64,000 nucleotides of DNA, from the NCBI GenBank assembly GCA_964030785.1, contig OZ034971.1, positions 33,269,304 through 33,333,303 on the forward strand, given 5' to 3'. The notes below the pieces were generated by a model. That model was not told the DNA's origin. It ran no database searches and was given only the letters and a program-made list of their open reading frames with translations. A program made the translations under genes and the position numbers. The DNA comes from Siderastrea siderea (taxonomy: Eukaryota; Cnidaria; Anthozoa; Scleractinia; Rhizangiidae). Below, in pieces: positions 56,433-64,000 of the stretch (positions are counted from its first letter, which is position 1; the number at the start of each line of letters is the position of its first letter).

Positions 56433-56900
56433 TAATATTAATTTTTTTTTGTTACGAATTCACTGAGTCCATGAACCCAGGTGTCAACAACTGTATAACT
56501 CCAACTTGTTAGGACACATCTTTGATAAACCACAGATTTTCTTGTTATTATTATTCAACAATGTTGAGCTGGATGTGAATCCATTTGGCTGGACCATATG
56601 ACCATCTACTGCGCACAAAATAACAAAAAAGTAAATGACCAAAAGAGAGATGCAATTAAGATATTTTGATGATTGAAAATATCTATTACATTTTCATTTT
56701 AGCATAGGAAAGAACTTGTACCTGTAGCAGCTAACTGGTACGCGTCAGCCGAAGAAAGCGTTTGCAATCGAGGATCAACATTAATTTAACTTCGAACATT
56801 GAGGGAGCCTACAGGAAATGAACGAAAACAACTAAAACACAGATAAAGTACTTAGAAAACTCAATCAGATAATCAGAAAACGGGAACCAGGCTTTCTTAC

Positions 56901-56979
56901 TGTTATCTGTAGTAATCACCGGATAAGACGTTAAAATCAGGAGATAAATCATGCATTTCAAAGTGAAACAAATTCTCAT
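56901..56979 (-). CDS. CapA/PgsAA-like inverted paralog C, exon 1 (signal peptide)
   Basis: ATG at 56979-56977 on the minus strand. The leader reads MRICFTLKCMIYLLILTSYP and ends GATAACA|GTAAG, phase 1. It is the mirror of 61948-62026 with few changes. The next exons of this paralog (52511, 50017) are broken, so the gene is likely dead though this exon is intact. Confidence 0.75.
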
Positions 56980-56999
56980 TTTCCCTCCTGCTGTATAAA

Positions 57000-58940
57000 T
57001 GCTATTTCATATGTGACCCTCCACGGGATTTTGGGGAAAAAGGTAACACACGGGCACGCTAAAATGACACACTAAACAACAGGCAGTGGGTGAAATGACA
57101 CGCAGGCGTGCGAGGACTTTGTCAATTGGCACGCCTAATTAAAATTCTGCTTTTGGTTTTAACGTGCCCCGTGTTCAGTTGAACAAAGGATTGTCCCGAG
57201 TTCGTAAGAACAAAGAAACCGTGCAAAATGACACGTTAGCAAGCAAAATGGCGCACTAGCGAGTTCAGATCACTGCGCTCTTGGTCTCCCTTTGCAAGCG
57301 TTGTTTCAATTTTTTTGAACCAATCGATCCAGTTGCTTTCAGTGGGAACGGCAAATTGACCTCTTTTCAAAACACAAAAGCTCAGTAATTATAAATATTT
57401 GAATGGAAGAAAACCTTGGGCTGAACAGGTTTTAGACAAAACAATTGAACCACATGTTGCTCCAGCGCTATTCAAGGTTATTCAACTATAAGCCGGTTTG
57501 CATTGTTAAAACCGTGTCTTTCAATAACACTTAAACTCTAAAGGGGGCTCTATGGTTTGTCCATGGTGGTAGGTAAGAAATTTGAGGCGAGGCTACCAAT
57601 TCTCATACTTCAGTTTTCCCTACAAATCTTTCCGCGAGATCGGAGTTCATCCGTTAGATATGAGGAGTCGTGGCCTTTGGACCAAAAGGGATTCCCGTGA
57701 GTAATTTTGCTCTCTCCTTGGCAAATTTTCAGTTTGTAGGTTGAAACTCTGTTGGGTTAGCCGATAAAATATACAAATCAAACGTCCGCAGAAAAAATTT
57801 GAAAACAAATGTAAGGACTTATTTCAAAAGCAACTCTGCGCTTTCAACCTTGGCTACATTCCTCAAACAGTGGAATCTTTCACCTAGTCATATCTTAAGT
57901 TCAGAATTCATAAACAGATTTCTAACTGAATTTTTAGGAGAACTTTTGACATCGGATCACCACGCAAATACTGTAATTTCTGACGTGCTTGCCTGCCGTG
58001 ACATAGGTTAGTCTCCTGGAAAGCACGTTTCTGTGGAAAAATCCCTCGTGCCATATGGAACTATTTAGAGACAGCTGCAAGAATCACATTTCCCTCTAGC
58101 ATTTTCAACAGAAGATTTAAAAAATTCCTGACATTTTGCTCGTTTTAACAACTGAAATGGCTTTAAATTCGAAATTGCATATTTTATGGCATAATTCTGA
58201 ACAGGAATGCAACCTACAAATTGGAAATTTGCCATGAAGAGAGAAATCGTAGTCACCTTTCAACTTGCGTAAATCTTTCAGGGCCAAAGTTAACGGTTTC
58301 TCAGACTTTGTAGTTAAACTCATACCTCGCCCAAAAAAAAAATTACAAAAAAATTGAAAAAAATTGTGGAGTTGGTAGCCTAGCCTCGACTCGTTAAACT
58401 CATTTTGAATGAACACTTATTGCTTTTTAAAAATAGGCTAGCTTAAGCGAGTCTTAATACGACAGGAAGTCGCTGAGTTCGCTAAAACAAATTGTCATAA
58501 GAATTTCGTAGTATTTGAGTGCAGAACAGGTTCTTTTAACAAAACAATAAAACCACACTAAGGTCTGTCGCTTCTCAACAATGGGTGCACGTGAGTTTGT
58601 AGAACGATCCGCCTTTCAAAAAACACTTGACTGACGGTTGAGATTTTTACTGCGGTAAATTACCAAGCAGATGAAAACAATAAAAACTTTATTTTAACGA
58701 CTTCAAAAAGCTAAAGCACATTAACCCATTGACTTCTGAGTATGTATCTATGATTAACATTGTAAAAAAAGGCAGAATATTAAACAAAAAGCTTTTCTAG
58801 CCAAAAATGCTTTTAGAAAATTAAAAGTTAAAAAATAAAATTAAGGATGAAATGATTTAAAGGCTAGCATATTTATTGAAATCTGACATTTAGCGTCATA
58901 AAGTCGTTAAACGCCGCGAGAAATCCATTTGTATCACCCT
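57000..58940. other. Palindrome arm with internally repeated intergenic units
   Basis: No gene. The phrase GGTTTTAGAC(A/C)AAACAAT then GAACCACATG occurs at about 53515 and 57430, and a diverged form occurs at 58525. Mirrored forms lie near 60370, 61500 and 62880. So the arm consists partly of old direct repeats of about 1 kb. A GCAAAATG(A/G)C phrase repeats at 57220-57260. Confidence 0.5.
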
Positions 58941-58949
58941 GGGCTCGTT

Positions 58950-59050
58950 TTATTCCTTGCAACTTTTTAAACATTGTTTATCTTCCTTTCCGCAGACACT
59001 AATCCATTTCGCGTTCTTTAGAAGTCGCTTGTGCTCCCAGGACGCCATTT
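58950..59050 (-). pseudogene. Inverted copy of the CapA-like terminal exon
   Basis: Minus-strand acceptor CTTCTTCAG, then RNGVLG. About 50 nt are missing compared with 59798-59948 (101 versus 151 nt), which breaks the frame. The end still shows the nucleotides for AKWISVCGKEDKQC and SCKE*. Confidence 0.85.
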
Positions 59051-59283
59051 CTGAAGAAGAGAATTAAGAGAGAGGCTCTTTAATAAACATTTTGAACCCA
59101 GAAGTCTCAGTAATCCGTTTGGTCTGAACGTTCGATTTAGATGAGTTAACTCGTAGCTCGAGTCAGGAGTCAAGCTCGAGTCAACTTCAGAAAAATTTAA
59201 TTTAAAAATAATCAATCTTTTGCTAATGATTCTTGTTCTAAAAAAACTGCGACAGGGTAGAAATAAACATTAACAGTCGTTCG

Positions 59284-59564
59284 TTGGCGTGTCATTTTGT
59301 TGTCGCACAGTGTTGGTAATGTTGGTGTGATCACCTAAAGTTTTCCCCACCTTTTGGTTCTACAGAATGTGTATGGGAGACTGGGCAGGAAACCTGATAA
59401 ACCGCTGATAGAAGCTTACGAGCACTTTACTTTTAGACACATGGAGGAGTTGTATTCAACCCAGATGCTTAAAGTCACCATTTCGAGGTGAATAGTTATA
59501 CCCAAGGATAATCTTATTCAGGAGGGAATAGAAAATATCACGCCCTTCCTCGTGTAAGTTACAA
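59284..59564 (+). repeat. Palindrome loop carrying a templated 240-bp insert
   Basis: 59325-59564 matches 49118-49357 in direct orientation, about ten differences, and ends exactly at the right arm. It includes intron flank, exon 6 and donor. Confidence 0.88.
59366..59487 (+). CDS. CapA/PgsAA-like exon 6, second version (in palindrome loop)
   Basis: The acceptor is GGTTCTACAG and the donor TTCGAG|GTGAAT; 122 nt. It reads NVYGRLGRKPDKPLIEAYEH, then FTFRHMEELYSTQMLKVTIS. It is in the same phase as 49159-49280 and directly precedes the intact terminal exon, so it could be the exon actually used. Confidence 0.82.
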
Positions 59565-59797
59565 CGAACGACTGTTGATGTTTATTTCTATCCTGTCGCA
59601 GTTTTTTTAGAACAAGAATCATTAGCAAAAGGTGATTATTTTTTAAATTAAATTTTTCTGAAGTTGACTCGAGCTTGACTCCTGACGCGAGCTACGAGTT
59701 AACTCATCTAAATCGAACGTTCAGGCCAGACGGATTACTGAGACTTCTGGGTTCAAAATGTTTATTAAAGAGCCTCTCTCTTAATTCTCTTCTTCAG

Positions 59798-59948
59798 AAA
59801 TGGCGTCCTGGGAACAAAATATCTACCTTTGAAAATTGCTTTTGATCACAAAGCCAAGCAACTTCACCCTGAACCTCTAAAGAACGCCAAATGGATTAGT
59901 GTCTGCGGAAAGGAAGATAAACAATGTCAAAAAAGTTGCAAGGAATAA
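59798..59948 (+). CDS. CapA/PgsAA-like paralog B, terminal exon
   Basis: The acceptor is TTCTTCAG. It reads RNGVLGTKYLPLKIAFDHKA, then NAKWISVCGKEDKQCQKSC, and stops at TAA 59946-59948. Adding it to the other exons gives 1119 nt, an in-frame 372-residue protein with signal peptide, CapA domain and Cys-containing tail. That arithmetic supports the whole exon set. Confidence 0.88.
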
Positions 59949-61947
59949 AACGAGCCCATGGTGATACAAATGGATTTTTCGCGGCGTTTAACGACTTTAT
60001 GACGCATAATGTCAGATTTCAATAAATATGCTAGCCTTTATATTATTTCGTCTTTAATTTTAATCTTTGACTTTTAATTTTCTAAAAGCATTTTTGGCTG
60101 GAAAAGCTTTTTGTTGAATATTCTGTCTTTTTTACAATGTTAATCATAGATACATACTCAGAAGTCAATGGCCATGGGTTAATGTGCTTTAGCCTTTTGA
60201 AGTCGTTAAAATAAAGTTCTTATTGTTTTCACCTGGTTGGTAATTTACGGCAGTAAAAATCCCAACCATTAGTCAAGGGGTTTTTGAAAGGCGCATCGTT
60301 ACACAAACTCACCCATTGTTGAAAGGCGACAGAGCTTCGCGTGGTTTATTCTTTCGTCAAAAAAACCTGTTCTGCACTCAAATACCATAAAAGTTTTGCG
60401 GTAATTTGTTTTAGCGAACTCAGCGACTTCCTGGTGAATCACTAAAATTAGTTGTCGTATTAATTAATACTCGCTTAAGCTAGCCTATTTTTAAAAAGCA
60501 ATATGTGTTCATTCAAAACCAGTTTAACGAGTCGAGGCAAGGCTACCAACTCCACACATTTTTACAATTTTTTTGTAATTTTTTTTGGCAAGGTATGAGT
60601 TTAACTACAAAGTCTGACGAACCGTTAACTTCGGCCCCAAAAGATTTCCGCAAGTTGAAAGGTGACTAGGTTTTCTCTCTTCATGGCAAATTTCCAATTT
60701 GTAGGTTGAAATCGTGTTCAGAATTATTCCATAAAATATACAATTTCGAATTTTAAGCCTCCGCACATGCATTGATTTCAGTTGTTAAAAAGAGCAAAAT
60801 TTCAGGAATTTTTAAAATCTTATATTGAAAATCGTAGAGTGAAATGTGATTCTCACAGCTGTCTCTAAATAGTTTCATATAGCATGAGGAATTTTTCCAC
60901 AGAAACATGCTTTCCAGAAGACTTAGCTTTGTCACGGCAGGCAAGCACGTCAGAAATTACAGTATTTGTGTGGTGATCCGATGTCAAGAGTTCTTGTAAA
61001 ATCTCAATTAGAAAACTATTTATGAATCCTGAAATGAAGATACTAGGTAAAAGATTTCACTGGCAAAGTTTGAGGAATGTAGCCAAGGTTGAAAGGGCCC
61101 AGTTGCTTTTGAAATAATTCCATATATTTGTTTTTAATTTTTTTCTGCAGACGTTTGATTTGTATATTTTATCGGCTAACCCAATAGAGTTTTAACCTAC
61201 AAACTGAAAATTTGCCGAGGAGAGAGCAAAATTACCCACTGGTCCAAAGGCCGCGACTCCTCAGATCTAACGGGTGAATTCCTATCTCGCGGAAAAATTT
61301 GTAGGGAAAACTGAAATATGGGAATTGGTGGCCTCGCCTCAAATTTCTTACCTACCACCATCGACAAGGTCTATTTCGAATCAGAGAGCCCCCTTTAGAG
61401 TTTAAGTGTTATTGAAAGACACGGTTTTATCAACAGAAACCAGCTTATAGTTGAAAGACCTTGAAAGCGCTGGAACATCATGTGGCTCAATTGTTTTGTC
61501 TGAAACCTGTTCGGCCCAAGGTGTTCTTCCATTCAAATATTTAACTACTGAGCTTTTGTGTTTTGAAAAGAGGTCAATTTGCCGTTCCCACTGAAAACAA
61601 CTGGGTCGATTAGCTTAAAAAGATTGAAACAACGCTTGCAAAAGGAGACCAAGAGCGCAGTGATCTGAACTCGCTAGTGTGCCATTTTGCCTGCTAGCGT
61701 GTCATTTTGCACGGTTTCTTTGTTCTTACGAACTTGGCACACTCCTTTGTTCGACTGAACACGGGGCTCGTTAAAAAATGCAGAATTTTAATTAGGCGTG
61801 ACAATTGACAAACTGCTCGCACGCCTGCGTGTCATTTCACTTACTACCTATTGTTGAGCGTGTCATTTTAGCGTGCCCGTGCGTTACCTTTTTCCCCAAA
61901 ATCCCGTGGAGGGTCACATATGAAATAGCATTTATACAGCAGGAAAA

Positions 61948-62026
61948 ATGGGAATTTGTTTCACTTTGAAATGCATGATTTATCTCCTGATTTTAACATC
62001 TTATCCGGTGGTTACTACAGATAACG
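61948..62026 (+). CDS. CapA/PgsAA-like paralog D, exon 1 (signal peptide)
   Basis: The leader reads MGICFTLKCMIYLLILTSYP and ends GATAACG|GTAAG, phase 1, compatible with the family's exon 2. It lies 2 kb downstream of paralog B's stop, in the same orientation. It therefore starts the next head-to-tail gene, whose remaining exons are beyond the window. Mirror copy on the minus strand at 56901-56979. Confidence 0.78.
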
Positions 62027-63060
62027 GTAAGAAAGCCTAGTTCCCGTTTTCTGATCATCTGATTGAGTTTTCTAAGTACTTTATCTGTGTTTTTTGTTGT
62101 TTTCGTGCATTTCCTGTAGGCTCCCTCAATGTTCAAAGTTAAATTACTGTTGATCCTCGATTGCAAACGCTTTCTTCGGCTGAAGCGTACCAGTTAGCTG
62201 CTACAGGTACAAGTTCTTTCCTGTGCTAAAATGAAATTGCAATAGATATTTTCAATCATCAAAACATCTTAATTGCATCTCTCTTGTAACAAAAAAAAAT
62301 TGATATTAGGTACTATGAATAAATTTTGTGGGGGCCGTTTCGGCGCTTTGACGCATCGTTGTACCCTCTTTCCTCCTGCGACAAACGATTTTAGCCATTG
62401 CACTAGATATACTAGCTATATGCACTAGACATTTGCTAATTGACGAAAAAAAAACACCTGTTTGTTCAGTGATAACTAAATAAATATCAGAGAGTCGGGG
62501 TCAGAATTTAGAATCTAAGAATTTTCCCATTATAGAACGGGTAACTTTGCCGGTTTGTGGCGCGCGATATTGACTTTTTCCGGTTCTGCGAAACAGTAAG
62601 TGGAACTTGGCCATCACACTTATAATGAAGGACTGTAATTTCCTTGCTGGGCCTGTACCAAAGTCAAAATGCATAAATATTTTCGATCACAGGAATTTGA
62701 AAAATTTCTTGCTCTCTTTTGGCTATTTAACGGTTTCTTCGTTGTAAAATACACTCAGACACTTACATTCGACTACAATCTTTATCACCTTTATCACAAA
62801 ATGTGATTTAGGTTTCAAATAAGCAAAGTCGCTATTTGTCGAGAGGTGTTGGGACTTCATGTGGTTCTATTGTTTGGTCTAAAACCTGGCAATGCTCTTC
62901 AAATATTACATAGTCTACTTTAAGGTTACTTAATTAACATTTGAGCCATTTTGCCCAGAATGTTTTTGCTTTTTGTTGAAATGCCGGATTTCAGTATAAG
63001 TTTCCCGTTCAGCAACCAGATCGATTTGTTTTAAAACTTTTGCTTTGAAGTTATTTAAGA

Positions 63061-63380
63061 GCGGATGTCTGTAAATATCGACCAATGGTGGGAAATATAA
63101 AAATTTTGAAAAATCCCAAAAAAATTCTGTAGACTTCCCTAGAACGGGTTGGAAAGTGAAATTTCAATGAAAAAATGGAAAAACAATGGTTTTGACATGA
63201 AATTTATCTCTTCATGCTAAATTCAAGCAAAAATCTGTTCCAACCGTCATATTTTCCAAAATTCTCAAATTGCCATACCCTGGGCATTAAAAAGTCCAGG
63301 CAGTGGGCCATTTTAAAAAATCTCATCTCCAGGGCATGAAAAAACTCGGCACATGCCCTGCAGCCCAAAAGTTTCAACTC
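63061..63380. other. Non-palindromic sequence after the right arm
   Basis: AT-rich. GGGCATGAAA-type phrases begin near 63330. No gene. Confidence 0.4.
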
Positions 63381-63385
63381 TTGCC

Positions 63386-63750
63386 AAGGATGATATCGAG
63401 GCTGGTTCATGGAAACGAGGTTGAATTTCATGCCCGGCATGAAAATCTGAATTTCATGCAGGGCATGAAATCGGATGATATCGAGGCTACTGTACGGAAA
63501 CGAGGTTGCATTTCATGCCCGGCATGAAAATATAAATTTCATACCCGTTTCATGCCCGGCATGAAATCGGGTGATATCGAGGCTACTGCACGGAAACGAG
63601 GTTGCATTTCATGCCCGGCATGAAAATCTAAATTTCATGCCGGGCATGAAATCGGTGGAAACCCAAATTCACGCCGGGCATGAAAATATCTTTTTGGCTG
63701 ATTTCAAGCCTGGCCGGGCATGAATTTAGGTTTCAACCAGTTCCATCCGG
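63386..63750. repeat. Tandem array with palindromic TTTCATGCCCGGCATGAAA
   Basis: Three units of 85-96 bp begin GGATGATATCGAGGCT (63387, 63472) and GGGTGATATCGAGGCT (63568). Each contains CGGAAACGAGGTTG(A/C)ATT and a near-perfect palindrome of CATGCC(C/G)GGCATG. More isolated copies of GGGCATGAAA continue to 63760. Confidence 0.88.
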
Positions 63751-64000
63751 GGCATGAAATTTAGTCCTTGCCTTATCTGCAGTTGAAAATTTGGACGTTT
63801 TCTGTCGGTAAGTTCATTAAATGGCGCTCGGATTGTGTCATGCAATCTTCGGCTGGATCAGATTTTCAGTGACTGGTGATCTCATTGCAATCCTCTAAAT
63901 CACTGAATAAACAAATTCTGTCGAGAAAATTTGTAACCTTTTATTTGCTAGGTTTTGTTCCTAAAGTTCACAGTATAATACTCTTTAGTCGACCATTCGG

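Larger units (their letters stand above)
53345..59283 (+). repeat. Giant palindrome, left arm
   Basis: Pairs with 59565-63060 in inverted orientation. The left arm is longer mainly because of the Crypton and nearby insertions (54098-56640). It holds inverted copies of the terminal exon (58950-59050) and first exon (56901-56979). Arm mismatch is visibly several percent. Confidence 0.9.
59565..63060 (+). repeat. Giant palindrome, right arm
   Basis: Inverted match of 53345-59283 without the Crypton. It ends at 63060 where unrelated sequence (GCGGATGTCTG...) begins. Confidence 0.9.

Noticed and set aside
63204..63527. Short ORFs with MPGMKF/NFMQGMK repeats
   Set aside because: Translation of the GGCATGAAA palindrome array.
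1..64000. Bacterial features (operon, CRISPR, phage, defence island)
   Set aside because: Splice sites, LTR/LINE/SINE/Crypton content and lack of packed ORFs show a eukaryotic genome. The tandem arrays do not have a CRISPR spacer-repeat pattern.

Overview
The window is a repeat-rich piece of a eukaryotic, almost certainly cnidarian (stony-coral-like) genome. The main evidence is a set of multi-exon genes with GT-AG introns for secreted CapA/PgsAA-like proteins (PGA_cap family). From memory, this family is known in cnidarians as a bacterial horizontal acquisition linked to nematocyst poly-gamma-glutamate. Several tRNA-derived SINEs, palindromic MITEs and a coral-type Penelope fragment also look familiar from coral genomes. 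There is no bacterial operon, CRISPR array or phage. Apart from the CapA-like exons, everything recognisable is a mobile element or its remains.

Layout. Positions 1-8233 and 15443-23674 are two nearly identical copies of one segment (I see about three differences in 8.2 kb). This fits a head-to-tail duplication of a 15.44 kb unit whose first copy starts left of the window. The unit holds a Ty3/gypsy retrotransposon (complete at 12692-17410, partial at 1-1968), a Crypton-like N-terminal fragment, a tRNA-derived SINE, one signal-peptide exon of the CapA-like gene (5041-5098 and 20482-20539), and the 3' part of a large transposase pseudogene split by a LINE. The second copy runs on into the rest of that pseudogene (to 27118). 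From 27.9 to 36.4 kb lie two large inverted-repeat (foldback-like) structures, with a degenerate hammerhead-ribozyme-like motif between the arms of the first.

The CapA-like cluster occupies about 37.6-62.0 kb. Paralog A keeps only its last three exons (37628-40486). Paralog B has exons 2-6 at 43061-49280, with exon 4 tandemly duplicated, and its last exon at 59798-59948. An inverted, broken paralog C lies on the minus strand (exon 1 at 56979, exon 2 at 52511, exon 3 at 50017) and carries a frameshift and a stop. A further first exon (paralog D) starts at 61948 and leaves the window. Exon lengths 58+244+145+165+234+122+151 sum to 1119 nt, an in-frame 372-residue secreted protein with CapA metallophosphatase-fold motifs. 

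The region 53345-63060 is a large palindrome whose 281-bp loop contains a 240-bp copy of the exon-6 region from 10 kb upstream. This looks like an inverted duplication made by template switching. A Crypton tyrosine-recombinase element (54.1-56.4 kb) later inserted in the left arm only. The window ends in an array of short palindromic GGCATGAAA repeats.
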